DNA from: Azospirillum sp. SYSU D00513
Lineage (GTDB): Bacteria > Pseudomonadota > Alphaproteobacteria > Azospirillales > Azospirillaceae
NCBI RefSeq assembly: GCF_017356015.1
Contig: NZ_JAFIQV010000003.1
Location: forward strand, 62,001-126,000
Length of the DNA: 64,000 bases
Reading direction: 5' to 3'
Below, piece by piece: positions 1 to 11,871 of this stretch. The notes beneath the pieces were generated by a model. It was not told where the DNA came from, made no database searches, and saw only the letters and a list, made by a program, of their open reading frames with translations. Made by a program: the position numbers and the translations under genes. The first letter of the stretch is position 1, and the number at the start of each line of letters is the position of its first letter.

Positions 1-11
1 GACCGAGCCGC

Positions 12-317
12 ATGCACAGCCAAGCCGTCGCCGCCGCAAACGACCCGACCGATGCGGCCCTGGAAGTGATGGACGAACTGTCGAGTGCCATGATGCGCGA
101 CCGGACGGAGCCCGGCTCCCTGCGGGACCTCGTCAAGGGCAGCTTCGGCCGGTTCGAAGAGGTGCTGACGGCCGCCATGACCGACGCGCCCTGGCGCAGG
201 CGGCAGTTCTACCTCAGCGTCCGGCTCTGCCTGCGCGCCATCCACGCGGGCCAGGACCTCGACATGGCGCTCGCCATGTCCTGGCACGCGGACGAAGGCG
301 CGCTCCGGGTCCAGTGA
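12..317 (+). CDS. hypothetical protein, 101 aa
   Basis: I do not recognise this protein. It is a soluble, mostly helical-looking 101-residue sequence rich in Ala, Met and Asp/Glu, with no signal peptide, membrane segment or cysteine motif. Its single Trp-Arg-Arg-Arg cluster lies near residue 61. The ATG at 12 is the first in frame, but only 11 bases precede it in the window, so a start further upstream or loss of the N-terminus at the window edge cannot be excluded. It is followed by 85 bases and then a separate secreted-protein gene on the same strand. Codon use is GC-rich like its neighbours, which supports a real gene. Confidence 0.5.
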   Translation: MHSQAVAAANDPTDAALEVMDELSSAMMRDRTEPGSLRDLVKGSFGRFEEVLTAAMTDAPWRRRQFYLSVRLCLRAIHAGQDLDMALAMSWHADEGALRVQ

Positions 318-402
318 GAATGATCGGACCGTCCCGGCGCAAGGGGCGGTCATGAACCCGGTGTCCGGCGGTTGAGTCTCTCGACGACCACCGGAGAGCG
401 CG

Positions 403-738
403 ATGCGCATGATCCCCGCCCTCACCCTGTTTCTTGCCATGACGGCGCTGGCCGCGACGCCCGCGCGGGCCGGCGACGCGTTCGGCCGAAGCATGGGAAA
501 TGCTACGACCGGGACCGCCAGACCCTTTCATCCGGGCTCTGAAAGCTACCAGCTGCGCGACGGCGCCGGGCGCCCGGCCGGGACGGTCCGGCCCCTGCAT
601 CCGGGGTCCGACCAGATGGTGGTCCGCGACCCGGCTGGACGCGTTCTGTCCCCGGTGAAACCGCTCCATCCTGGTTCCGACCGGTTCGTGATCCGTGACG
701 GCGCCGGCCGCCTGACCGGCACGTTGGACCGGCGCTAG
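403..738 (+). CDS. small secreted protein with three 23-residue repeats
   Basis: This 111-residue protein has a Sec signal peptide (hydrophobic core about residues 4-18, cleavage near ARA-GD at 21-24). The mature part is almost entirely three tandem repeats of about 23 residues. Each has the pattern (R/K)P(F/L)HPGS(D/E), then a short hydrophobic strand, then RDxAGR and a turn, starting near residues 39, 62 and 85. The alternating hydrophobic strand and Gly/Pro turn suggests a small beta-solenoid or beta-hairpin stack exported to the periplasm. I do not recognise the family. There is no cysteine or membrane anchor. A weak Shine-Dalgarno (ggaga) lies upstream of the ATG. Function unknown. Confidence 0.7.
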   Translation: MRMIPALTLFLAMTALAATPARAGDAFGRSMGNATTGTARPFHPGSESYQLRDGAGRPAGTVRPLHPGSDQMVVRDPAGRVLSPVKPLHPGSDRFVIRDGAGRLTGTLDRR

Positions 739-893
739 CCGACGGCGCGGAAGGATTACCGAAAGAGGACCGCCCGTTCGGGCAGGGCACCGGGCCGGGC
801 CGTGCTGGCGATTGCGCGGCCTTCGTCCTTTTCATGGTCCCGCTCCCCACCCTGCCCTCGGATTTCCGCCCTACCCTTGCTGCGGCGCATCGA

Positions 894-918
894 CGCAAAC
901 GTTTGCGCAAACGTTTCG
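894..918 (+). promoter_or_regulatory. tandem LacI/RbsR-type operators upstream of rbsD
   Basis: Two copies of the palindrome core GCAAACGTTT lie 12 bp apart. The first (895-906) is the perfect palindrome GCAAACGTTTGC; the second (907-918) is GCAAACGTTTCG. The central CG and AAACGTTT core match what is known for LacI-family regulators, including RbsR of enterobacteria. The sites end about 80 bp before rbsD, and a LacI-family gene sits in the operon, so autoregulated repression relieved by ribose is the natural inference. No clear -35/-10 pair could be assigned. The rest of 739-1000 shows no gene. Confidence 0.8.
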
Positions 919-1000
919 GCGGTGATAGGAGGTCATCGTCCGGTCGCGGAACGCTGCCGCCGGACACAGCTTCCCCGCCGGATTGCGGAGCCTTCGAACG

Positions 1001-1420
1001 ATGAAACGGTCCACTCTCCTGAACGCGCCGCTCAGCCATGCGGTCGCATGCCTGGGCCACACCCAGACGCTGGTGATCGCCGATGCCGGGCTGCCCATTC
1101 CGGCCGGTCCGCAACGGATCGACCTGGCACTGGTGCCCGGCCTTCCCTCCTTCCTGGACGTGCTGGCGGCGGTGGCCGGTGAGATGATGATTGAGGGGGC
1201 GGTGATCGCCACGGAGATGGCGTCGGGCAACCCCGTGCTGCGCCATCAGCTGGACGAGGTGCTGGCGGCCATCGGCGCCGCCCAGGGCCGCCCCATCGAG
1301 ATCGAGGCGGTTCCGCACGAGGAGTTCAAGCGGCAGACCGCCTCCGCCCTGGCGGTGGCGCGGACGGGGGAATGCAGCCCCTACGCCAACATCATCCTGA
1401 AATCCGGCGTCACCTTCTGA
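1001..1420 (+). CDS. rbsD: D-ribose pyranase RbsD
   Basis: This cytoplasmic enzyme interconverts the pyranose and furanose forms of ribose, feeding the furanose form to ribokinase. It is 139 residues from the ATG at 1001, the usual RbsD length, and is recognisable along its whole length: LGHTQTLVIADAGLPIP near residues 18-34, PSFLDVL, and the C-terminal GECSPYANIILKSGVTF block. An in-frame ATG at 983 would add six residues, but the ggag at 987-990 fits 1001 better. It is the first gene of the rbsDACBRK operon, 11 bases ahead of rbsA and behind the tandem operator. Confidence 0.95.
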   Translation: MKRSTLLNAPLSHAVACLGHTQTLVIADAGLPIPAGPQRIDLALVPGLPSFLDVLAAVAGEMMIEGAVIATEMASGNPVLRHQLDEVLAAIGAAQGRPIEIEAVPHEEFKRQTASALAVARTGECSPYANIILKSGVTF

Positions 1421-1431
1421 GGGCGGACGGC

Positions 1432-2970
<1,539 letters not shown>

Positions 2971-3009
2971 CCTGACAGCCGCCGCCCGACGCTGGGAATA
3001 GAGACGATC

Positions 3010-3951
3010 ATGGACCCGCTGAAGACCTTCCTGTCCCGCAACAAGCCCCTCGTCGGCCTCGTCCTGCTGATGGCGGCCGTCTCGCTGCTGAGCCCCAGCT
3101 TCCTGACGGTGGACAACCTGCTGAACATCCTGCGGCAGACCTCAATCAACGCGGTCATCGCCGTCGGCATGACCTTCGTGATCCTGTCGGGCGGCATAGA
3201 CCTGTCGGTCGGATCGGTCCTGGCGATCTGCGGGGCGGTCTGCGCCTCGCTCGTCGGCGCGGACGTGAACCTGTGGCTGGCGGTCGCCCTGGCCCTGACG
3301 CTGGGCGCCGGGCTGGGGGCCGCCAACGGCATTGCCGTGGGCGTGGGCGCGGTGCAGCCCTTCATCGCCACGCTGGTGTCCATGACCATCCTGCGCGGCG
3401 CCACGCTGGTCTACACCGACGGGCGGCCGATCACCACGGGCGAAGGCGCGGCGGCGGACGCCTTCTGGTCGGTCGGCGGCGGCTATGTGCTGGGCCTGCC
3501 CGTGCCGGTGCTGATCGCGGCCCTGGTCTTCGCCCTGGGCGCCGTGGTGCTGACGCTGACCCGCTTCGGCCGCTACACCTACGCGGTGGGCGGGAACGAG
3601 GTGGTGGCGCGGCTGTCGGGCATCGGCGTCAACCGGGTGAAGACCGCCGTCTACGCGCTTTCCGGCCTTCTGGCGGCACTCGCCGGCGTCATCCTGACCG
3701 CCCGGCTGGAGAGCGCGCAGCCGACCGCCGGCGCCAGCTACGAGCTGGACGCCATCGCCGCGGTGGTCGTCGGCGGCACCAGCCTGTCGGGCGGCCGCGG
3801 CTCCCTCTTCGGCACCCTGGTGGGGGCGCTCATCATCGGCGTCCTCAACAACGCGCTCAACCTGATGGACGTGTCCTCTTATTACCAGATGATCGCCAAG
3901 GGCGCCGTCATCCTGCTCGCGGTCCTGCTGGACCGCCGCAAATCCCACTGA
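3010..3951 (+). CDS. rbsC: ribose ABC transporter permease RbsC
   Basis: This is the 313-residue inner-membrane permease of the ribose importer (BPD_transp_2 fold). It is strongly hydrophobic with roughly eight to ten membrane segments. The family-typical stretch FVILSGGIDLSVGSVLA begins near residue 56, and the C-terminal part carries the VVVGGTSLSGGRGSLFGTLVGALIIGVLNN block found in CUT2 permeases. The length matches E. coli RbsC (about 320). A ggaatagaga ribosome site precedes the ATG. It lies between rbsA and rbsB in the operon and should pair with the RbsA dimer. Confidence 0.95.
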   Translation: MDPLKTFLSRNKPLVGLVLLMAAVSLLSPSFLTVDNLLNILRQTSINAVIAVGMTFVILSGGIDLSVGSVLAICGAVCASLVGADVNLWLAVALALTLGAGLGAANGIAVGVGAVQPFIATLVSMTILRGATLVYTDGRPITTGEGAAADAFWSVGGGYVLGLPVPVLIAALVFALGAVVLTLTRFGRYTYAVGGNEVVARLSGIGVNRVKTAVYALSGLLAALAGVILTARLESAQPTAGASYELDAIAAVVVGGTSLSGGRGSLFGTLVGALIIGVLNNALNLMDVSSYYQMIAKGAVILLAVLLDRRKSH

Positions 3952-3999
3952 ACCGGCGCTGAAAGACCGGTTCGGCAAACCTCGAAGGAAGGAATCACC

Positions 4000-4878
4000 A
4001 TGCGCAAGTTCCTCACGGCGGCCCTCGCGGCCACGGCCATCATGGCGTCGGCCTCGGCCCAGGCGGCGGACAGCATCGCCCTGGTCGTCTCGACCCTGAA
4101 CAACCCCTTCTTCGTGAACCTGAAGAACGGGGCGGAAGCCAAGGCCAAGGCGCTCGGCTATGACCTTCTGGTCCTCGACTCCCAGAACGACCCGGCCAAG
4201 GAGCTGGCGAACGTCGAGGACGTGGTGAACAAGAAGGTCAAGCTGCTGATGGTGAACCCGACGGATTCGGACGCCGTGCGCTCGGCCGTCCGCGCCGCCA
4301 ACCGGGCCGAGATCCCGGTCATCACGTTGGACCGCTCGGCCAGCGGCGGCAAGGTCGCCGCGCACATCGCGTCCGACAACGTCGCCGGCGGGCGCATGGC
4401 CGGAAAGCTGCTGGTCGACACGCTGGGCGGCCAGGGTTCGGTGGTCGAGCTGCAGGGCGTGCCCGGCGCCTCGGCGGCGCGCGAGCGCGGCCAGGGCTTC
4501 CACGAGGTCGTGGACAAGGCGTCCGGCATCAAGGTCGTCGCCAGCCAGCCGGCGGACTTCGACCGCACCAAGGGCCTGACCGTGATGGAGAACATCCTCC
4601 AGGCGCAGCCGAAGATCGACGCCGTCTTCGCCCACAACGACGAGATGGCGCTGGGCGCCGCCAAGGCAATCCAGGCCTCGGGCCGCGAGATCCCGGTGAT
4701 CGGCTTCGACGGCACCGAGGACGGCGTGGCCGCCGTCCGCGACGGCAGCCTGCACGCCACCGTCGCCCAGCAGGCGGCGCTGATCGGCGAGCTGGGCGTC
4801 GAGACCGCCGCCAAGCTGCTGAAGGGCGAGACGGTCCCGGCCTCCCTGCCGGTCGAACTGAAGCTCGTGACGAAGTAA
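4000..4878 (+). CDS. rbsB: periplasmic ribose-binding protein RbsB
   Basis: This 292-residue substrate-binding protein has a Sec signal peptide ([22 protein letters not shown], cleaved near residue 22-23). The mature protein starts with [19 protein letters not shown], typical of ribose/galactose binding proteins. Later blocks include [47 protein letters not shown] and [17 protein letters not shown], which line the sugar cleft in the family. A strong aaggaagg site precedes the ATG. It delivers ribose to RbsC/RbsA and in related bacteria also to a chemoreceptor; whether the MCP at 16912 is involved is unknown. Confidence 0.95.
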   Translation: MRKFLTAALAATAIMASASAQAADSIALVVSTLNNPFFVNLKNGAEAKAKALGYDLLVLDSQNDPAKELANVEDVVNKKVKLLMVNPTDSDAVRSAVRAANRAEIPVITLDRSASGGKVAAHIASDNVAGGRMAGKLLVDTLGGQGSVVELQGVPGASAARERGQGFHEVVDKASGIKVVASQPADFDRTKGLTVMENILQAQPKIDAVFAHNDEMALGAAKAIQASGREIPVIGFDGTEDGVAAVRDGSLHATVAQQAALIGELGVETAAKLLKGETVPASLPVELKLVTK

Positions 4879-4958
4879 GGCCGCCGGCGCCTCCCTTGCC
4901 GCCCGCCGGCCGGGGAGGTGCTTGCGCCGGAACGGCTTCCTTCTGCGAGCAACCGAAC

Positions 4959-5975
4959 ATGGCGACCATCAGGGATGTGGCCCGCGCCGCCGGCGTGTCG
5001 GTCAGCACCGTCTCCCACGTGATCAACGGCACGCGCTTCGTGGCGCCGGAGACCGCACGGCTGGTCCGGGACGCCATCGGAACGCTCGGCTACGCGCCGA
5101 ACGGCATCGCCCGCGCGCTGAAGGGCAGCCGCACCCGCACGCTGGGCATGATCGTCACCGCCAGCTCCAACCCCTTCTTCGCCCAGGTCATCCACGGGCT
5201 GGAGACCGCCGCCTTCGAGCGCGGCTACAGCCTGATCCTCTGCAACTCCGACGACGATCTGGACAAGCAGCTGCGCTGCTTCGATTCCCTGCACAGCCGC
5301 CGCATCGACGGTCTGGTGGTGATGACGTCGAACGCCGACCTCGCCTTCCTGGAGGTGGTGGAGGCGCGCGCCCCCGGCCTGCCGCGCCTGCTGCTCGACA
5401 GCCCGCCGCGGGACGGCTGCTGCGCCGTCGCCGACGATTCGGTGCGGGGCGGCCGGCTGGGGGCCGGGCTGCTGCTCGGCTGCGGCTTCCGCCGCATCGC
5501 CTGCATCACCGGCCCCGGCCCACACCAGCGCTCCCGCAGCCGGTTCGAGGGCTTCGCCCTGGGGCTGGAAGAGGCCGGGCTGGCCGTGGACCGGTCGCTG
5601 GTCCGCGAGGCCGACCTGACGATGGCCGGCGGCTATGCCGCGGCCCTGGAGCTGCTCGCCCTGCCCGAACCGCCCGACGCGGTCTTCGCCTTCAACGACA
5701 TGATGGCCGTCGGCGTCCTGCGGGCGGCGCAGGAACGCGGGCTGAGGGTGCCGGACGCCCTTTCGGTGCTGGGCTACGACGACATCGAGCTTGCCGCCTA
5801 TCTCACCCCGCCGCTCAGCACCGTGCGCCAGTCGGCGGGGGCGCTGGGCGCGCGCGCGGCCGAACTGCTGATCGACCATCTCGAAGAGGAACGGCCCCTG
5901 CCGGACCTGATCTCCCTGCCGCCCGAACTCGTCCTGCGCGGGTCCGTGGGCCGGCCTTCCACGAGGCAAGCATGA
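4959..5975 (+). CDS. rbsR: LacI-family ribose operon repressor RbsR
   Basis: This is a 338-residue LacI/GalR-type repressor. The N-terminal helix-turn-helix and hinge (MATIRDVARAAGVSVSTVSHVINGT and following) is followed by a periplasmic-binding-protein-like effector domain with LGMIVTASSNPFFAQVIHGLE and AFNDMMAVGVLRAAQERGLRVPDALSVLGYDD. The ATG at 4959 is chosen because it starts exactly at the conserved DNA-binding domain; upstream in-frame codons add an unconserved tail. The stop overlaps the rbsK start (ATGA at 5972-5975), implying coupled translation. The palindromes at 894-918 are its probable operators, with ribose as likely inducer. Confidence 0.9.
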   Translation: MATIRDVARAAGVSVSTVSHVINGTRFVAPETARLVRDAIGTLGYAPNGIARALKGSRTRTLGMIVTASSNPFFAQVIHGLETAAFERGYSLILCNSDDDLDKQLRCFDSLHSRRIDGLVVMTSNADLAFLEVVEARAPGLPRLLLDSPPRDGCCAVADDSVRGGRLGAGLLLGCGFRRIACITGPGPHQRSRSRFEGFALGLEEAGLAVDRSLVREADLTMAGGYAAALELLALPEPPDAVFAFNDMMAVGVLRAAQERGLRVPDALSVLGYDDIELAAYLTPPLSTVRQSAGALGARAAELLIDHLEEERPLPDLISLPPELVLRGSVGRPSTRQA

Positions 5976-6904
5976 CCGACACCGGTACGTCCCCGATCGC
6001 CGTCTTCGGCAGCGTCAACATCGACGTCTGCGCCTACAGCGGGCGTCTGCCCCGCCCCGGCGAGACCATCCACGGCAACCGCTACAGCATGGGGTTGGGC
6101 GGCAAGGGCGGCAACCAGGCCGCCGCCGCCGCCCGGCTGGGCGCGCGGGTGGAGATGGCCGGGCGCACCGGCACCGACGCCTTCGGCGAGATGGCGCGCG
6201 CGCGCCTCGCCGGGTTCGGGGTCGGCACCGGCCACCTGCGGGCCGACGGCGGCAACCCCACGGGCATCGCCGTGATCGGCGTGGAGGATTCGGGGGAGAA
6301 CTGCATCACCGTGATCGGCGGCGCCAACATGGCGGTGGACCGCTCCGACGTGGAGGCTGCGGCACCCCTGTTCAGAAACGCGTCGGTCCTGCTGCTTCAG
6401 CTGGAAATCCCGCTGGCCACGGCGCTGGCGGCGGCGGCCCTGACCCGCGCGGGCGGCGGGCGGGTCATACTGGACCCGGCACCGGCGCCGGCGGCCGGCC
6501 TGCCGGAGGAGGCGCTGCGCGCCGCCGACATCATGACGCCCAACGAGACCGAAACCGAGGCCCTGGTCGGCATCCGGCCGAGAACGCCGGAGGAAGCCGC
6601 CGCGGCCGCGGCCCGGCTGGCGGAGCGCGGCCTGGGCATCGCCGTCGTGAAGATGGGCGCGCAGGGCGTCTATTTCCGCGGGCAGGGCGCGGAGGGCTTC
6701 GTGCCGGCCTTCCCGGTCCGCGCCATCGACACGGTGGCGGCCGGGGACTGCTTCAACGGCGGGCTGGCCTTCGCGCTGGCGCGCGGCGATGAACTGCCGG
6801 CAGCGGTGCGCTTCGCCGCCGCCTGCGGCGCGCTCGCCACCACCCGGATCGGAGCGGCCGATGCGGCTCCGACCCTGGCGGAGGTGAAAGCGCTGCTGGG
6901 CTGA
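5972..6904 (+). CDS. rbsK: ribokinase RbsK
   Basis: This 310-residue PfkB-family sugar kinase makes ribose 5-phosphate from ribose and ATP in the cytoplasm. N-terminal features are GSVNIDVCAYSGRLPRPGETI and GLGGKGGNQAAAAARLGA (the two-glycine substrate lid). The C-terminal PfkB signature is DTVAAGDCFNGGLAFAL with the catalytic Asp in the GD pair; the usual Thr after GD is Cys here, a mild deviation. The start is fixed by ATGA overlap with rbsR. It is the last gene of the operon and converges with the TerC-like gene after 34 bases, with no obvious hairpin between. Confidence 0.93.
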   Translation: MTDTGTSPIAVFGSVNIDVCAYSGRLPRPGETIHGNRYSMGLGGKGGNQAAAAARLGARVEMAGRTGTDAFGEMARARLAGFGVGTGHLRADGGNPTGIAVIGVEDSGENCITVIGGANMAVDRSDVEAAAPLFRNASVLLLQLEIPLATALAAAALTRAGGGRVILDPAPAPAAGLPEEALRAADIMTPNETETEALVGIRPRTPEEAAAAAARLAERGLGIAVVKMGAQGVYFRGQGAEGFVPAFPVRAIDTVAAGDCFNGGLAFALARGDELPAAVRFAAACGALATTRIGAADAAPTLAEVKALLG

Positions 6905-6938
6905 TGCTTGCGCCGTGGAGACAGCGGGGCGCCGGCGG

Positions 6939-7637
6939 TCAGCCGCCGGCCCCTTCCTCCACCTCCGTCCGTGCCGCCGCGCGCGCCGCGGCGTAGCCGG
7001 CCAGCACGACACCGACCGCCCCGACCAGCGGCGCCACGAGATGGAGCGAGGGCATGGAATGCTCGACCCACCCGTGCAGGCTCGGATCGCTGACGATGAC
7101 CTCGCCCGCGATGTAGCCCAGCAGGGCGGCACCCGCCGTGACGAGCAGCGGGAAGCGGTTGATGGCGGCGAGGACCAGCGTGCTGCCGAAGATGATCATT
7201 GGGATGCTGACGCCCAGACCCAGGATCAGCAGCAGCATGTCGCCCTTGGCCGCCGCCGCGATCGCGATGACGTTGTCGAGGCTCATCACCGCGTCGGCGA
7301 TGACGATGGTCTTCACCGCGCTCATCAGCGAGCCGCCGGCCTTGACGTCATGGCCGCCCTCGTCGCCCGGCGCCATGAGCTGATAGGCGATCCAGAGCAG
7401 GAGAAGGCCGCCCACCAGCTTCAGGTAGGGCACCTCCAGCAGATAGACGATGAAGATCGTGAAGAGGACGCGCAGCACCACGGCCGGCGCGGTGCCCAGC
7501 ACGATGCCCAGCTTCTGCTGGTGCGGCGGCAGCGAACGGCAGGCGAGCGCGATGACGACGGCGTTGTCGCCGCTCAGCAGGATGTTGATCCAGATGATCT
7601 GGGCGAGTGCGAGGAAGAAGGTGCTGTAGTCCCCCAT
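6939..7637 (-). CDS. TerC-family (YjbE-like) integral membrane protein
   Basis: This is a 232-residue multi-pass inner-membrane protein of the TerC/Alx superfamily, members of which export or sense manganese and other divalent metals. Family hallmarks are two inverted copies of an acidic membrane motif: NILLSGDNAVVIALACRSLP near residue 18 and IADAVMSLDNVIAIAAAA near residue 114, with conserved Asp in each. About seven hydrophobic segments are visible. The start at 7637 has an aggag site eight bases upstream; the longer frame to 7736 is polar and unconserved. I could not recognise a manganese riboswitch (yybP-ykoY) in the leader. Substrate is not determinable from sequence. Confidence 0.85.
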   Translation of the reverse strand: MGDYSTFFLALAQIIWINILLSGDNAVVIALACRSLPPHQQKLGIVLGTAPAVVLRVLFTIFIVYLLEVPYLKLVGGLLLLWIAYQLMAPGDEGGHDVKAGGSLMSAVKTIVIADAVMSLDNVIAIAAAAKGDMLLLILGLGVSIPMIIFGSTLVLAAINRFPLLVTAGAALLGYIAGEVIVSDPSLHGWVEHSMPSLHLVAPLVGAVGVVLAGYAAARAAARTEVEEGAGG

Positions 7638-7924
7638 GTCCCGGTGAACTCCTGTCCTTGTCTGTTTTCCCATGCCCGGTCCTCGCCTTGGCGGGCGCGT
7701 CCGGACCTGCCGGGGATCCTTGGAACCCGTCGGCAATCCGGCCCAGCGAGGCGGGCGGCTGCGATGTCGGAGGCACGTCCAGACGCCACCTTAGCATCGC
7801 CCAGTTTGGTATCCAACATATTAGACTCTACATGGCGCTTGCGTACGGGCATGCGGAGAGTGGAACCCTTACGGTTACGGTCCTGTTTCAGAGGGGAGAT
7901 TTCACAAAAAACGCGGGCTGGATC

Positions 7925-8374
7925 ATGGGCAAGGCGAAGAAACAGGCGTTCAAACTTCCGAAGAAGATCGCGGGCATCAAGATTCCGAAGGCCATCCGCA
8001 AGTCCAGTGGATCGATCGTGCAATTCCTGGAAACGCCGCAGGGCCGCGAGATCGCGGCGAGCGCGTTGGCGGCCATGGCCGCTGCCATCACCAGCAACAA
8101 GAAGGCCCGCCACGCCGTCGCGGACGCTGGCCGCGGCACCGCGAACACCGGTTCGAGCCTGACACGTGGCATCGCGGAGGCGGCGACCGGCGTGGCGACG
8201 GGGGTGCTGGTGGAGGCCGCGCGCCACATACTGCCGTCGCGCGACGATGGCCAAGGCGCTGATACCGCCGGGAGGGATGGCGGCGAAGCGCGCCAGACCA
8301 TGGCTCCGGCCCAGGTCGCGGCCCCGCGCAACGTCAGGCCGGCCCCGGACGGGGATAAGGCGCGCAAGCACTAA
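7925..8374 (+). CDS. hypothetical basic protein, 149 aa
   Basis: I do not recognise this protein. From the ATG at 7925 it begins with a very lysine-rich segment ([26 protein letters not shown]), followed by an Ala-rich helical region (about residues 40-100) and a hydrophilic tail rich in Ala, Pro, Gly and Asp. The head-and-helix layout resembles small nucleoid-associated or phasin-like proteins, but that is only a resemblance. The best ribosome site in the area, aggggag at 7890, is too far upstream for this ATG, so the start is uncertain. It sits alone between the divergent TerC gene and the convergent sigma-54 activator gene. Confidence 0.6.
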   Translation: MGKAKKQAFKLPKKIAGIKIPKAIRKSSGSIVQFLETPQGREIAASALAAMAAAITSNKKARHAVADAGRGTANTGSSLTRGIAEAATGVATGVLVEAARHILPSRDDGQGADTAGRDGGEARQTMAPAQVAAPRNVRPAPDGDKARKH

Positions 8375-8399
8375 TACCCGCCCGCCGGGCCGGAGCGCG

Positions 8400-10352
<1,953 letters not shown>

Positions 10353-10373
10353 CTCACGATAATTCGTGATTTA

Positions 10374-10399
10374 CGAAATCCCGTCAAGCCGGGATTTCG
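10374..10399. repeat. 10-bp inverted repeat between UAS and sigma-54 promoter
   Basis: CGAAATCCCG and its exact complement CGGGATTTCG are separated by six bases (TCAAGC). The element lies between the paired activator palindromes and the sigma-54 promoter. It could be a binding site for a second regulator such as an IHF-independent repressor, or a hairpin in a leader of the divergent activator transcript. There is no T-run on either side, so it is not a normal terminator. Confidence 0.55.
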
Positions 10400-10440
10400 C
10401 GAAGCCCTTGGAAAGCTTGGATTTCCACCAGCGCCGCTTC

Positions 10441-10456
10441 TGGTACGCGGCTTGCT
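10441..10456 (+). promoter_or_regulatory. sigma-54 (RpoN) promoter of the cyanate operon
   Basis: TGGTACGCGGCTTGCT matches the RpoN consensus TGGYACG-N4-TTGCW at every defined position, with GG at -24 and GC at -12 correctly spaced. Transcription is predicted to start about 12 bases after the GC, near 10467. The position between the divergent sigma-54 activator and the transporter gene makes the assignment strong. A start near 10467 would make an ATG at 10469 essentially leaderless, favouring the ATG at 10511. Confidence 0.87.
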
Positions 10457-10510
10457 GAGGAAGGGGCCATGGACGCGGGACCGCGTCGCCTTCCACGGGG
10501 AGAGACAGCC

Positions 10511-11869
10511 ATGGCCACCTTCGACGATCCCTTCGATCCCGCGCACCGCCTCGCCCGCGCCGGCTGCTCCTGCGGCCGCCACGCGTCGGAGTCCGAGCAC
10601 GCGTCGGCCATCGAGGGCGAGCAGGCGCGGCTGGGCCGCGTCGTCGAGGGCGCCGTCGTCCGCGCCCTGTTCCCGCATGACGCCACCCGCCGCGCCTTCC
10701 TGCGCGCGGTCGGCGGCTCGACCGCCATGGCGGCCATCGCAGCCGCCCTGCCGCTGGGATTCGCGACGGAGGCGCTGGCCGAGGGCGGCCCGCTGGAGAA
10801 GAAGGACCTGAAGGTCGGCTTCATCCCCATCACCTGCGCCACCCCCATCATCATGGCGCAGCCCATGGGCTTCTACGCCAAGCACGGGCTGAACGTGGAC
10901 GTGGTGCGCACCGCCGGATGGGCGGTGATCCGCGACAAGACGCTGAACAAGGAATACGACGCGGCGCACATGCTGTCGCCGATGCCCATCGCCATCTCGC
11001 TCGGCGCCGGGTCGAACCCGATCCCCTACACCATGCCTGCGGTGGAGAACATCAACGGCCAGGCGATCACCCTGTCGGTCAAGCACAAGGACAAGCGCGA
11101 CCCGAAGCAGTGGAAGGGCTTCAAGTTCGCCGTGCCCTTCGACTATTCGATGCACAACTACCTGCTGCGCTACTTCCTGGCCGAGCATGGCCTCGATCCC
11201 GACACCGACGTGCAGATCCGCGCGGTGCCGCCGCCGGAGATGGTCGCCAACCTGCGGGCCGACAATCTCGACGGCTTCCTGGCGCCAGACCCGGTCAACC
11301 AGCGCGCCGTCTATGACGGGGTGGGCTTCATCCACACCCTGTCGCGCAGCATCTGGGACGGCCATCCCTGCTGCGCCTTCGCCGCCAGCCGGGAGTTCGT
11401 CACCACCATGCCGAACACCTACGGCGCGCTGCTGAAGGCGATCATCGACGCCACCGCCTACGCCTCCCGGCCCGACAACCGCAAGGGGATCGCCGAGGCG
11501 ATCGCCGGGCAGAACTACCTGAACCAGCCGGTCACGGTGGTGGAGCAGGTGCTGACGGGCACCTTCGCCGACGGGCTCGGCAACGTGGTCCGGCAGCCCA
11601 ACCGCATCGATTTCGACCCCTTCCCCTGGCACAGCTTCGCGGTCTGGATCATGACCCAGATGAAGCGCTGGGGGCAGGTGAAGGGCGACCTCGACTACCG
11701 CAAGGTGGCGGAGGAGGTGTTCCTGGCGACCGACGCCGCCCGGCTGATGCGCGAGAACGGGCTGACCCCGCCGGCCGAGACCTACAAGGGCTTCTCGGTC
11801 ATGGGCAAGCCCTTCGACCCGGCCCGGCCCGAGGAGTACATCGCCAGCTTCCCGATCCGGAGGGCGTGA
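10511..11869 (+). CDS. ABC transporter substrate-binding protein, NrtA/CmpA-like (probable cyanate)
   Basis: This is a 452-residue periplasmic binding protein of the nitrate/bicarbonate/cyanate (NrtA/CmpA) family. It has a hydrophilic N-terminal extension of about 55 residues containing CSCGRH, then a twin-arginine-type export segment (TRRAFLRAVGGSTAMAAIAAALPLG, about 57-81), then the binding domain starting DLKVGFIPITCATPIIMAQPMGFYAKHGL. The distance of the RR motif from the N-terminus is unusual. The ATG at 10511 follows GGGGAGAG at 10497-10504; the ATG at 10469 lies at the predicted transcription start. It heads the transporter-cynS operon, which points to cyanate (or bicarbonate) as ligand; this is inferred from context. 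Confidence 0.85.
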   Translation: MATFDDPFDPAHRLARAGCSCGRHASESEHASAIEGEQARLGRVVEGAVVRALFPHDATRRAFLRAVGGSTAMAAIAAALPLGFATEALAEGGPLEKKDLKVGFIPITCATPIIMAQPMGFYAKHGLNVDVVRTAGWAVIRDKTLNKEYDAAHMLSPMPIAISLGAGSNPIPYTMPAVENINGQAITLSVKHKDKRDPKQWKGFKFAVPFDYSMHNYLLRYFLAEHGLDPDTDVQIRAVPPPEMVANLRADNLDGFLAPDPVNQRAVYDGVGFIHTLSRSIWDGHPCCAFAASREFVTTMPNTYGALLKAIIDATAYASRPDNRKGIAEAIAGQNYLNQPVTVVEQVLTGTFADGLGNVVRQPNRIDFDPFPWHSFAVWIMTQMKRWGQVKGDLDYRKVAEEVFLATDAARLMRENGLTPPAETYKGFSVMGKPFDPARPEEYIASFPIRRA

Positions 11870-11871
11870 GG

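Noticed and set aside
7638-7800. yybP-ykoY manganese riboswitch upstream of the TerC-like gene
   Set aside because: Looked for because TerC/Alx genes often carry one; the conserved GGGGAGUAG-like core and paired loops were not recognisable.
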